Below, in pieces: positions 34,038 to 42,805 of a stretch of 64,000 bases of DNA. The stretch's first letter is position 1, and each line of letters opens with the position of its first letter. Source of the DNA: Microbacterium psychrotolerans (lineage in GTDB: Bacteria > Actinomycetota > Actinomycetes > Actinomycetales > Microbacteriaceae); contig NZ_JAVFWO010000001.1 in NCBI RefSeq assembly GCF_031085295.1, positions 892,400-956,399 of the forward strand, in the 5' to 3' direction. The notes beneath the pieces were generated by a model that ran no database searches, was not told the DNA's origin, and saw nothing but the letters and a program-made list of their open reading frames with translations. The translations under genes and the position numbers were made by a program.

Positions 34038-35255
34038 TCAGTGGAGCCGCTCGACGACGAGGGCCATACCTTGCCCGCCTCCGACGCACAACGTGGCCAG
34101 GCCGATCTGGCCGTCGCGCTCACGCAGGGCGTGGATGAGCGTGCCCGCCAGTCGCACGCCGGTTGCGCCGAAGGGGTGGCCGATGGCGATCGCGCCGCCG
34201 TGAACGTTCACCCGCTCCGGGTCCAGCCCCAGCTCGCGCACGACGGGGACGACCTGCGCGGCGAACGCTTCGTTCAGCTCCACCAGGTCCACGTCCTCGA
34301 CCGTCATGCCGAGTCGCGTGAGCAGTCGTCGCGTGGCCGCGATCGGGCCGAGCCCCATGATCTCGGGCGACAGGGCGCTCGCGGAGGCGCCGAGCACGCG
34401 GGCCAGCGGGGTCAGTCCCAGGTCCTTGGCGTGTTGCGCGCTCATCACCACGGCCGCCGACGCGCCGTCGTTGAGCGGGCTGGCATTGCCTGCGGTGACG
34501 GTTCCGGTCTCGAGGAACGCCGGGCTGAGCGCCGCCAGCTTCTCGAGTGTGCTGCCAGGGCGCGGTCCGTCGTCCTGGGTGACCGGAGTGCCGTCGGCGC
34601 GGGTGTGTGGCGCGATCTCGGTCGCGAAGAACCCGGATGCGATCGCGGCAGCCGCGCGCTGCTGCGAGTGCAGCGCCCATTCGTCCTGGTCGGCGCGCGA
34701 CGTGCCGGTGGAGCGGGCGACGAGTTCGGCGGTCTTTCCCATGGCCACATAGACGTCAGGTGCGAGGCCGGATTCGCGCGGGTCCCGCCACCGCGTTCCG
34801 GAGGCGAGGAACGCATCCACTCGCCCGGCCGCGGCTTCGCCGCCGGGGTAGAGGTCGTGCGACACCGGGGGAGTGCTGCTGGTCGACTCGACCCCGCCGA
34901 CCAGGTACGCGTCGCCGTCGCCGGCGCGGATGGCCTGCGCGGCGGTGGCGAGCGCCTGCAGCGACGAAGCGCAGAAGCGGTTGATGGTCGCTCCCGGCAG
35001 GCTGTCGTAGCCGGCCAGGATGGCGACTCGGCGGGCGACGTTGTCGCCCTGCGCGCCCTCCGGCACGGCGGTGCCCAGGAAGAAGTCCTCGAGGGCGGTC
35101 GCATCGACCTCCGGGACGTCGGCGAGGGCACCCCGCACCGCAGCCAGAGCCAAATCCTCGGGTCTCTCCGTGGCGAAGGAGCCCTTGCGGGCACGGCCGA
35201 ACGGGGTGCGCCGGTAGGCGACGATCACCGCGTCGCGCGGTGCGGGGCGGGGCAT
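34038..35255 (-). CDS. Acetyl-CoA acetyltransferase (thiolase)
   Basis: A 405-residue thiolase with all catalytic residues: nucleophile C95 in NRFCASSLQA, H360 in GGAIAIGHPFGATG and C390 in CVGGGQG. It can split 3-oxoacyl-CoA, including the acetoacetyl-CoA formed by the ligase at the left end of the region, into acetyl-CoA. The ATG at 35255 has no clear ribosome site and may belong to a leaderless or short-leader transcript; operator copy H is 30 bases upstream. Confidence 0.93.
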   Translation of the reverse strand: MPRPAPRDAVIVAYRRTPFGRARKGSFATERPEDLALAAVRGALADVPEVDATALEDFFLGTAVPEGAQGDNVARRVAILAGYDSLPGATINRFCASSLQALATAAQAIRAGDGDAYLVGGVESTSSTPPVSHDLYPGGEAAAGRVDAFLASGTRWRDPRESGLAPDVYVAMGKTAELVARSTGTSRADQDEWALHSQQRAAAAIASGFFATEIAPHTRADGTPVTQDDGPRPGSTLEKLAALSPAFLETGTVTAGNASPLNDGASAAVVMSAQHAKDLGLTPLARVLGASASALSPEIMGLGPIAATRRLLTRLGMTVEDVDLVELNEAFAAQVVPVVRELGLDPERVNVHGGAIAIGHPFGATGVRLAGTLIHALRERDGQIGLATLCVGGGQGMALVVERLH

Positions 35256-35285
35256 CAGCGGACCGTACCATCCAGTATCATATCC

Positions 35286-35300
35286 GAATCGTACCGTATC
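35286..35300. promoter_or_regulatory. Operator copy H of the catabolic regulon
   Basis: GAATCG TAC CGTATC, with a perfect right arm and two mismatches on the left, 30 bases before the thiolase-thioesterase operon. Confidence 0.6.
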
Positions 35301-35587
35301 GCTATTTGCGGAAGAAGTTGAGGGTCGACCCTGGGTGGCCCCGGCTCACCAACGGGCTCCTCGCCCCGACGAGGTCTCGCGGCCTTTCATGTCGGCGCAG
35401 ACCGCAGCGGCGCGGGTGCGATCACGTAATCGGCTTGGTGATCCTTGTCTCGAGAGCTTCGAGCCGCAACGAGGGAGGTGCTGTGGTGGCCATACGACGT
35501 CGTGCCGGATGGAACCCCGGGCTACGAGAGAAGCCGCCGTGGGCACGCAACACTCGCCGGGTGCACATTCGGACTTGATTGGTCCGA
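35301..35587. other. Gene-free stretch at the right edge of the catabolic region
   Basis: About 290 bases with only short frames. A plus-strand frame of about 60 codons from 35445 contains VLWWPYDVVPDGTPGYE, which I do not recognise. It may be debris of a former gene at the junction with the integrase segment. No hairpin, tRNA or operator copy was seen. Confidence 0.5.
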
Positions 35588-36106
35588 CTATTTGGCCACG
35601 AGCGTCGTTTCGAAGCTGTACATGTCGGGTCGATAGCAGTGGTGTCCGAACTCGACTGCGCGGCCCGAAGCGTCGAAGGCGACGCGCTCCATCGTCAGTA
35701 CTGGACCGCCTTTGTCGACGCCGAGGAGCTCGCTCTCGTCGCCGTGGGCACGCCGGGCACCGATCCTCTGGTTGGCGATCCGAATCGCCACGCCGCGAGC
35801 GCGAAGGATCTGGTACAGCCCTCGCGTCTGGAGCTGTTCCGTGGTGATGTCGCCGAACTCTGGGGGGAGGTAGTTCTCGAGGACCGCGACAGCCACTCCA
35901 TCGGTCAGGCGCTGCCGGCGTAGGTACACGATCTCCGAGCCGACCGGCACGCCGAGATGTTCGGCGACGCCGGCCTCGGCGGGACGTGTCTCGTGCTGCA
36001 GCACCCGGGTTCCCGGTTCGTGGGCCGCTGCGTGCACTTCCGCTACACCCGCAAGGCACGCCCGTCCGCCGCTGAGCCTGCACGCCTCAGGTGAGCACCA
36101 TCTTCG
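35588..36106 (-). pseudogene. Headless GntR-family regulator: UTRA ligand domain without its DNA-binding domain
   Basis: The frame encodes a UTRA effector domain, with LGVPVGSEIVYLRRQRLTDG, VLENYLPPEFGDITTEQL and the ending ERVAFDASGRAVEFGHHCY. The winged helix that should precede it is missing: reading upstream, the frame runs only about 23 more codons of non-GntR sequence before meeting the integrase stop codon TAG at 36107-36109, in the same frame. A GTG at 36037 could start a 149-residue UTRA-only protein. This is best read as a gene beheaded at the integrase junction. A functional stand-alone UTRA protein is possible but less likely. Confidence 0.7.
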
Positions 36107-37318
36107 CTAGGGATTGTCGACCCAGGCGGAGAGGGTGGTGACGGCTTTGCGGCCCTCGCTGGTGAGGACGTGGCGGTAGGGGTCGGATGCTTCGGGACTG
36201 CCGTGGCCGGAGACTCCGGCGGCGGCGGCCCAGGGGATGCCGGCGTGTTCGGAGAGTGTGACGTAGGTGTGGCGGAGCCAGTGGGTGGTCGCAGTGGGTT
36301 CGTCAATCCCCGCTCGGGTCAGCACAGCGCGGAGGTGGTCGTTGTCGTCGGTGTTCGTTCGCGGTGCCCCGTTGGGGCGGTGCCACACCAGCCCGTAGAG
36401 GTTCGTGCCGTCGTCGGTGTCGCGGAGCTTCCGGAGTTGAGTCACCACCGCAGGGGTGAGGGGGATTTGGCGGGGTGTGTCGTTTTTGGGGCGGACCAGC
36501 ACGAGCCGGCCTTCGAGGGGGATGGCTTCGAGGGAGTCGGAGATCTCCAGGATCCGCTGTGAGCAGTTCCCGGCGCGGATCTTCCCGCAGGTCCCGCCGC
36601 AGCCGTGCTGGAAGGAGGCTTCGGTGAGCGACCAGGACAGTTCGGCGACGGCGTGGTCGAAGTCGATGTCCTCCCACCGCAGCGCCATCGCCTCGCCGCT
36701 GCGCAGCCCGGTGAGTAGGCCGAGCGTGACCCGGGCGTCCTCGACCCCGAGGAGCGTCCTGGCCTGTTCGCGGGTGAACGAGTCCTTCGCCTTCCCCACC
36801 CGGCCCCGGCGGGGAGGGGCGAGCATCGCCACGTTCTCGCCGCTGACCACTCGCTCGGACTTCGCGTACTCGAGCATGGTGACCAGGGTGCGGTGGGCGC
36901 TCGCGACGCTGGAGTACCCGGCACCCGACGCGCGGATCGCGGAGTGCATCCGCCGCACATCCGCCGGCGTCAACTCCGAGACCACCCGGCGGCCGAGGGA
37001 GGGGAGAACTTTGGTGCGCACGTTGGAGCGGTAGTTCGTGAGCGTCTTCGGCTTCGCCCGCTCGGCGACATCGGCCAGCCATGCATCGGCGAGTTCGGCG
37101 ACCCGGGTGGAGCGGTCCATCACCATGCCGAGGGAGTCGCGCTCCCGGATCATGGCGTTGAGCTTCTTGACCGCCTCGTCCTTGCTCTTGGACATGCGGG
37201 CCTTCTGCAGCCGTTTCCCGGTGTGCTCGTCGAAGCCGACGTCGAGCACTGCGCGCCACATTTTGCGGGATTCCACCCAGTACAGGGCGCCCTGGCCATG
37301 CTCGCGGGACTTAGGCAT
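36107..37318 (-). CDS. Tyrosine-type site-specific integrase
   Basis: A 403-residue phage or island integrase. The core-binding SAM-like domain spans about 70-170. Catalytic residues are R206 (TGLRSGEAMALRW), H346 and R349 (HWLRH), H372 (SGHGSPEA) and nucleophile Y381 (SDPYRHV). A cysteine-rich insert (H238, C240, C244, C252) resembles the small Zn-type insert seen in some actinophage integrases. The ATG at 37318 lies 135 bases from a broken tRNA-Gly, and transcription runs away from it, the usual layout at an island end. No excisionase gene is visible nearby. Confidence 0.92.
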   Translation of the reverse strand: MPKSREHGQGALYWVESRKMWRAVLDVGFDEHTGKRLQKARMSKSKDEAVKKLNAMIRERDSLGMVMDRSTRVAELADAWLADVAERAKPKTLTNYRSNVRTKVLPSLGRRVVSELTPADVRRMHSAIRASGAGYSSVASAHRTLVTMLEYAKSERVVSGENVAMLAPPRRGRVGKAKDSFTREQARTLLGVEDARVTLGLLTGLRSGEAMALRWEDIDFDHAVAELSWSLTEASFQHGCGGTCGKIRAGNCSQRILEISDSLEAIPLEGRLVLVRPKNDTPRQIPLTPAVVTQLRKLRDTDDGTNLYGLVWHRPNGAPRTNTDDNDHLRAVLTRAGIDEPTATTHWLRHTYVTLSEHAGIPWAAAAGVSGHGSPEASDPYRHVLTSEGRKAVTTLSAWVDNP

Positions 37319-37452
37319 GGCCGTCACGATAGCAACGGTGTACACAAACGTGTACACATAAGGGCGACGCCACAGCGCGCGCTGTGAGAAACCGAACGGC
37401 GGAGAACCGCGGAAAATCAATGCTCGTGAAACGCATCGAAGCCGCAGCGGTA

Positions 37453-37491
37453 GCTTGGGAAGCAGAAGTTCTGCCATTGAACTACAGCCCC
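37453..37491 (-). other. tRNA-Gly(CCC) 5-prime half: probable integrase attachment junction
   Basis: On the minus strand the 39 bases reproduce the first half of a tRNA-Gly: acceptor GGGGCTG, D-arm GTTC/GAAC, and the anticodon loop TTCCCAA with anticodon CCC. After the loop the sequence diverges: the anticodon stem does not close, a T-loop-like TTCGATG appears but its stem does not pair, and no CAGCCCC acceptor strand follows. It is therefore not a working tRNA. It lies between the integrase gene and the chromosomal side (dcd), consistent with crossover in the anticodon region. Confidence 0.6.
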
Positions 37492-37564
37492 GGACGCCGG
37501 ATCCCGGCGCGTGGCAAGGATAACAGAGCGGATGCCGCAGGCACGAAGTCGCCGCATCCGTCGA

Positions 37565-38032
37565 TCAGAGCGCTGCCTCGATGATGCGCGCGCTGGCGAC
37601 CGCGCCGTCCTCGTCGGCATACGCCCGTTGCACGTCCCGGGCGACCGCATGGATGCCCGGGTCGGAAAGCACGCGGCGCACGGCGTCGAGGAACTCGGGC
37701 GATCCGACACGCTTCGGCGGGATCGCGATGGCGTGCCCGCGCGCCTCGCACATGCGCACATGCCAGGTCTGCTCGGGCTGCAGCCCCATTCCGACGAACG
37801 GGATGCCGGTGGCGCACGCCGTCTGGACGGTCCCCTGTCCGCCGTGGAGCACGGCCGCGTCGACGAGACCACCGAGCAGGTGAGCGGGGAGGAGGCCGGT
37901 GACGTGGACGTTCGGCGGGAGGTCGTCGCCGGGCTCGAGGTAATGGGCGATCGGCGCGACGACGTTCACGGGCAGCGCGCCGAGCGCGCGGGCCGCACGC
38001 AGCGCGAGTCCGCGGTGCGCCGGCGGCCGCAA
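37565..38032 (-). pseudogene. C-terminal fragment of a GT1-type glycosyltransferase
   Basis: The 155 codons encode only the nucleotide-sugar-binding half of a UDP-glucuronosyl/macrolide-type glycosyltransferase: DAAVLHGGQGTVQTACATG, then PFVGMGLQPEQTWHV and a short helical C-terminus. The acceptor-binding N-terminal half of about 200 residues is missing. The frame stays open upstream but runs straight into the dcd promoter and gene, leaving only about 100 bases. The only start near is a TTG at 38032. It is a truncated remnant, probably from the same rearrangement that broke the nearby tRNA-Gly. Confidence 0.75.
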
Positions 38033-38133
38033 GGGTACGGTGCACGCCGGGCTCCGGCATCCGTCATCGTCGTCACGAGCGTAAGGCCCGTCACGTTCGG
38101 TCAGTGAGGATGCCGCCCGGATAGGCTGGCTGC

Positions 38134-38739
38134 GTGCTGCTCAGTGACCGCGACATCCGGCTCGAGATCGACGCGGGACGCATCGGGCTCGATCCGTGGG
38201 ACCCGGCGATGGTGCAGCCCTCGAGCGTCGACGTGCGGCTCGACCGGTACTTCCGTCTCTTCGACAACCACAAGTACCCGTTCATCGATCCGGCCGAGGA
38301 TCAGCCCGAGCTCACGCGGCTCATCGAGGTCGACCCCTCCGAGCCGTTCATCCTGCACCCCGGCGAGTTCGCGCTGGGGTCGACGTTCGAGCAGATCTCG
38401 CTGCCCGACGACATCGCGGCCCGCCTCGAGGGCAAGTCGTCGCTCGGTCGCCTCGGCCTGCTGACCCATTCGACCGCGGGCTTCATCGATCCGGGGTTCA
38501 CGGGTCACGTCACGCTCGAGCTCTCGAACGTCGCGACGCTCCCGATCAAGCTGTGGCCGGGCATGAAGATCGGGCAGGTCTGCTACTTCCGGCTCACCTC
38601 GCCCGCCGAGAACCCGTATGGGTCCGGCCCATACGGCAACCGGTATCAGGGTCAGCGGGGGCCTACGGCATCCCGCTCGTTCCAGAACTTCCACCGCACG
38701 AACGTGGGGGAGACGGATGCCGGGAGCCTCGGCGCCTGA
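38134..38739 (+). CDS. dcd: dCTP deaminase
   Basis: A 201-residue dCTP deaminase, which makes dUTP (and in many actinobacteria also hydrolyses it to dUMP) for thymidylate synthesis. The family segments [33 protein letters not shown] (positions about 109-128) and [19 protein letters not shown] are intact. The GTG start fits a leaderless mRNA: a TAGGCT -10 element lies at 38121-38126, seven bases ahead. I recall tRNA-Gly next to dcd in other actinobacteria, so this is probably the native neighbour of the broken tRNA-Gly. Confidence 0.95.
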   Translation: MLLSDRDIRLEIDAGRIGLDPWDPAMVQPSSVDVRLDRYFRLFDNHKYPFIDPAEDQPELTRLIEVDPSEPFILHPGEFALGSTFEQISLPDDIAARLEGKSSLGRLGLLTHSTAGFIDPGFTGHVTLELSNVATLPIKLWPGMKIGQVCYFRLTSPAENPYGSGPYGNRYQGQRGPTASRSFQNFHRTNVGETDAGSLGA

Positions 38740-38760
38740 ACGCTCACGGCTCCTGAATCC

Positions 38761-39765
38761 TCAGGGCGTCTGCTCCACGATGCTCGGCTCGCGCGCGTAG
38801 ACCTGCACGGTGGACCCCTCGAGCACGAACTGCAGCGACGTGCCCAGCGGGAACCGATCGCGCAGCGCTTCGGGCGACGATCTGACGACCTCCATGGATG
38901 CCGACGCCGGATACGACCGTGCGGCACAGCTCCCCGCGCCGAAACCGTCCGGCGGGGTCAGAATATAGAGACAGGTCTGCGCGCTTCCCTGTGCGACGGC
39001 CTGGGACAACGACAGCACGATGAGGCCGTGGAAGTCCTCGAAGACCCGGGCGTCGGCCTGCCGCGCCCCGAAGAACGTGTCCGGCCACTCGGCCCCGGAA
39101 TCCTCGCTCAGGACGGCGACTCTGCCCGCCTCCAGGTTCTGGATCCAGAGCGACAGCCCCGCGCCGATGATCAGGGCGGCGACGACCGAGGCCGCCCACA
39201 GCACGGGCAAGCGGCGCCACCATGGCCGGGTGGGCGCGTCCGCAGACGCATCCGACGGTGGCGCGTCCATACCCGCGACGGGAGAGTCCGCCGCCGATGC
39301 GGCGCCGGAGCGCGCGGCCCCGGCGGCAGAACCGGCGGCCGGCACTCCGGCACCGGCCGGGGCACCCTCGGCAACGTCGTCCCGGTTTCCGGCCCCGGGC
39401 GTCATCGCCGCGCCGGCCATCGGAGCGGGTGCATGGGACCCCGGCGCCGGCTCGCCCGCGGTCGGGATGTCCGGGCGCACGCCGGCCCCGGCATCCCTCC
39501 CCGCCCCATTCCTCCCGGGGACCCCGGGCCGGCGGGCAGACGTCTCAGGCGGGCCAGCCTGCGCGGCCGCCGTCGCCGGCTCCGGCCGAGGAGCGGCGTC
39601 CGCTGTCGGCGCGGTCGACCCGGTACGCGCCGCCGAAGCCCGGGCCTCCAGCTCGTGCAGCCGCGCCAGCGCCGCGGGATCGGACTCGATGTCGGCATCC
39701 CGCCCGTAGGCGCGCGCCTGAAGAGCGCGAAGCTCATCCAGCGGCGGGTCGGTCGGCGTTGACAT
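38761..39765 (-). CDS. Single-pass membrane protein with Ala/Pro-rich cytoplasmic region, unknown function
   Basis: A 334-residue protein I do not recognise. Residues 1-50 are charged and helical (DELRALQARAYGRDADIE), 50-180 form a low-complexity Ala/Gly/Pro linker, one transmembrane helix lies near 187-208 (VLWAASVVAALIIGAGLSLW), and a folded extracytoplasmic domain of about 120 residues follows, with two cysteines (TCLY, GSCAA) that could pair. The ATG at 39765 has GAGGAAGG nine bases upstream; the ATG at 39774 lies directly on that site and is less likely. It is convergent with dcd. It may be envelope-associated. Confidence 0.65.
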   Translation of the reverse strand: MSTPTDPPLDELRALQARAYGRDADIESDPAALARLHELEARASAARTGSTAPTADAAPRPEPATAAAQAGPPETSARRPGVPGRNGAGRDAGAGVRPDIPTAGEPAPGSHAPAPMAGAAMTPGAGNRDDVAEGAPAGAGVPAAGSAAGAARSGAASAADSPVAGMDAPPSDASADAPTRPWWRRLPVLWAASVVAALIIGAGLSLWIQNLEAGRVAVLSEDSGAEWPDTFFGARQADARVFEDFHGLIVLSLSQAVAQGSAQTCLYILTPPDGFGAGSCAARSYPASASMEVVRSSPEALRDRFPLGTSLQFVLEGSTVQVYAREPSIVEQTP

Positions 39766-39962
39766 CGAGGCCATCCTTCCTCACGCCGGGAGCGAAGGCG
39801 ATCCTGCGCCGACCAGTCGCGCATCGTGTCGGGCACCACGCTGGCCGGGGGATGTGCGGCGGGCGATCCCCAGATCGCCCGCCGCGAGACGAGCGCGCGC
39901 CCCCACGTCGCGCTCGTCCTGGAAACGGTCCCTGTCCCCACACGGGATTCCGCGCCCACGCT

Positions 39963-39979
39963 TACTGCATTCCGCAGTA
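39963..39979. promoter_or_regulatory. Palindromic operator candidate upstream of the PadR gene
   Basis: TACTGC-ATTCC-GCAGTA, a perfect 6-base inverted repeat overlapping TATAGG that could be the -10 element. It sits 76 bases before the PadR start, suggesting autorepression. The 290-base gap around it otherwise shows no gene. Confidence 0.5.
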
Positions 39980-40055
39980 TAGGCTCGTTCGCGCCCCAAG
40001 CGGGATACCCTTTACGTCCCGTGACGGGAACCGATGCGAGAGGAAGGAGCACACC

Positions 40056-40703
40056 GTGGCCGACCGTGAACTATCGACCACGGGATACCTCATCCTCGGG
40101 CTGCTCGCCGACCACGACTGGTCGGCGTATCAGCTCGCCGAGCAGCTCGGTCGCGGTGTCGCGGAGCTGTGGCCGTCGGCCGATCGAGGCCGCTATGCCG
40201 TGCTGAATCGCCTCAGCGACGAACGCTACGTGCAGACCCGGCGGGAGCACACCGGCAAGCGGGCCCGGACGATCTACTCGATCACGGCGGCAGGCCGCGA
40301 GGCGCTCGCCGCCTGGCTGAGCACGCCCATGCGTCCGCCGACGCTGGAGTTCGAGGGCATGGTTCGGGTCCTGCTCGCGGATCAGGGGTCCGTCGACGAC
40401 CTGCGTCGCACCCTCGCGCAGACGCGAGAGCAGGCGCTCGCGAACCGCGAGATGTTCGCCCGCTACGCCGCGTACATCAGCACGACCGGCGGAACCTTCC
40501 CCGAACGCCGTCACCTCTTCGCGCTGGCGAACACGTTCATGATCGGCCACTACGAGCACATCGTGGCGTGGGCGGAGTGGGCAGAGGCGCAGATCTCGTC
40601 CTGGCCCGACACCGTGAGCCCTGCCATCACGAACGGCGACCAGGTGCGCGAGATGCTCGCCCCGGGCCGCGACGCCCTGCAGGGCGACGCCCCCGACGCC
40701 TGA
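40056..40703 (+). CDS. PadR-family transcriptional regulator
   Basis: A 215-residue PadR protein. The N-terminal winged helix (residues 8-85: STTGYLILGLLADHDWSAYQ through TIYSITAAGREALAAWL) and a C-terminal helical dimerisation domain are clear. PadR proteins repress phenolic-acid, multidrug or stress genes on ligand binding. The GTG at 40056 follows AGGAAGGAG (40041-40049). The gene stands alone, divergent from the membrane protein gene, with a perfect palindrome in its promoter; its other targets are unknown. Confidence 0.88.
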   Translation: MADRELSTTGYLILGLLADHDWSAYQLAEQLGRGVAELWPSADRGRYAVLNRLSDERYVQTRREHTGKRARTIYSITAAGREALAAWLSTPMRPPTLEFEGMVRVLLADQGSVDDLRRTLAQTREQALANREMFARYAAYISTTGGTFPERRHLFALANTFMIGHYEHIVAWAEWAEAQISSWPDTVSPAITNGDQVREMLAPGRDALQGDAPDA

Positions 40704-40717
40704 GGCCGCGGCGGACC

Positions 40718-40839
40718 CGGTACCACGCCGACCCGGTACCGTGCGGCGCACGCGGGACGCTGCGGCGCAGCCGGTACGTCGGGGACGGTGCGGCCCGGGC
40801 GGTACTGTGCGGCCCGGGCGGTACGCCCCGGACCGGTAC
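40718..40839. repeat. Cluster of six CGGTAC repeats with an exact tandem 18-mer
   Basis: CGGTAC occurs at 40718, 40734, 40772, 40800, 40819 and 40834. Within it an 18-base unit, GTGCGGCCCGGGCGGTAC, is repeated exactly at 40788-40805 and 40807-40824. It fills the space between the convergent PadR and histidine kinase genes. Confidence 0.7.
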
Positions 40840-40925
40840 GACCCGGCGCCGAGGACCGACGCCTCGGTCAGGGTCTGGCAGCGACACCCCGGAGCAGCAT
40901 GCGAGCGCGCGGCCGACCCTGCGAC

Positions 40926-41932
40926 TCACGGGTCGGAGCGCAGCGGCAGCTCCAGCTCGAACACGCATCCCGCGAAAGCGTTGCGGACGGTGGCGGAGCC
41001 CGCGTGCGCGTCGGCGACGCCGCGGACGATCGCGAGGCCCAGTCCCGCGCCGGCATCCGTCGGCCGGGCCGCGCTGCCGCGCCAGCCCGTCTCGAAGACG
41101 TGCGGCAGGTCGTCCGAAGCGATGCCGCCGCACGCGTCGGCGACCGCGATGCGGAACGCGCCGTCGCGCAGCTCCACGGTCGTCTCCACCGTCGTGCCGG
41201 GCGGCGAATGACGGATGCCGTTGGCCACCAGATTCGCCACGGCCCGCCGCAGCTCGGGCGCGGCGACCCGCGCACGCACGCCGGTCTCGGCACGCCCCGC
41301 CAGCGTGACGCCGCCGGCATCGGCGAGAGGACGCAGCGACGCCACGGTGTCGGACACGAGGTCGCCGACGTCGATGTCTGTGCGCTCCAGGGCGACCGAC
41401 GGCGCCTGCAGGCGGGAGAGCGTGAGGAGGTCGTCCACCATGTCGCTCATCCGCTGGGCGTTGCGCTGGATCGTGGCGGCGGCGGCGGTGGTGTCGGGCA
41501 GCACCCCGTCATGGATGCCCTCGGCGGTCGCACGGATGCCGGCGAGCGGCGTGCGCAGGTCGTGCGAGATCCACGCGACGAGGTCGCGTCGCTGCCCCTC
41601 GACCCGGCGCTCCGTCTCGGCGGCCGCGGCGGCGCGCTCGGCGGCACGCGCGGCCGACTGGATGCGGGCGGCGATCACGATGCCGGCGGCGAGGGCGGCG
41701 GGCACGCTGGCCAGCAGCACGAGCAGCAGGCCGGTCATGTCGCCGGCGGTGAGGAGCATCGACGCGGCGCCCACGACGACGCCCACCGCGATCGACAGCA
41801 CGACCACGAGCGGGGCGACGATGGCGGCGGCCGCCACGCGCACGCGGGCGAGCGCGAGCACCAGCGCCGCGCCCACGATGCCGGTCGCCGCCGCCGCGCC
41901 GGCGGAGAAGAGCAGTGCGTCGGTCGAGATGC

Positions 41933-41936
<4 letters not shown>
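40926..41936 (-). CDS. Sensor histidine kinase of an OmpR-type two-component system
   Basis: A 336-residue kinase. Four hydrophobic segments cover residues 8-92, followed by a short linker, the HisKA box LVAWISHDLRTPLAG with H125, and an HATPase with NLVANGIRHSPPG (N box) and GAGLGLAIVRGVADAH (G box). There is almost no extracellular loop, so it may sense membrane state. The ATG at 41936 is preferred over one at 41951 because it would overlap the restored stop of the response-regulator gene by ATGA. Its partner regulator carries a frameshift, so signalling may be impaired. Confidence 0.9.
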
Positions 41937-42636
<700 letters not shown>

Positions 42637-42805
42637 GTGGTCAGGATAGGTCTCCGTGAAGGCGCCTGCACCGGTCGAGGCCCCTTCCCGGCGGTGCGAA
42701 AGGACTTCGTAAGGACTCGGTGAGGACGCCGTCATGGAGTGCAGCGGAGGCCGCGCGTTGACTGGGCCCGTACCGGCCACCCGGCCGGGAGGAAGGTGGA
42801 ATCCG

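Noticed and set aside
37430..37500. A complete tRNA-Gly gene
   Set aside because: The D-arm and anticodon loop are right, but the anticodon stem, T-stem and 3-prime acceptor strand do not pair, so only a 5-prime fragment is called.
40910..40935. Terminator hairpin at the kinase gene end
   Set aside because: A seven-base repeat with a ten-base loop overlaps the stop codon, but it is weak and indistinguishable from GC-rich background.
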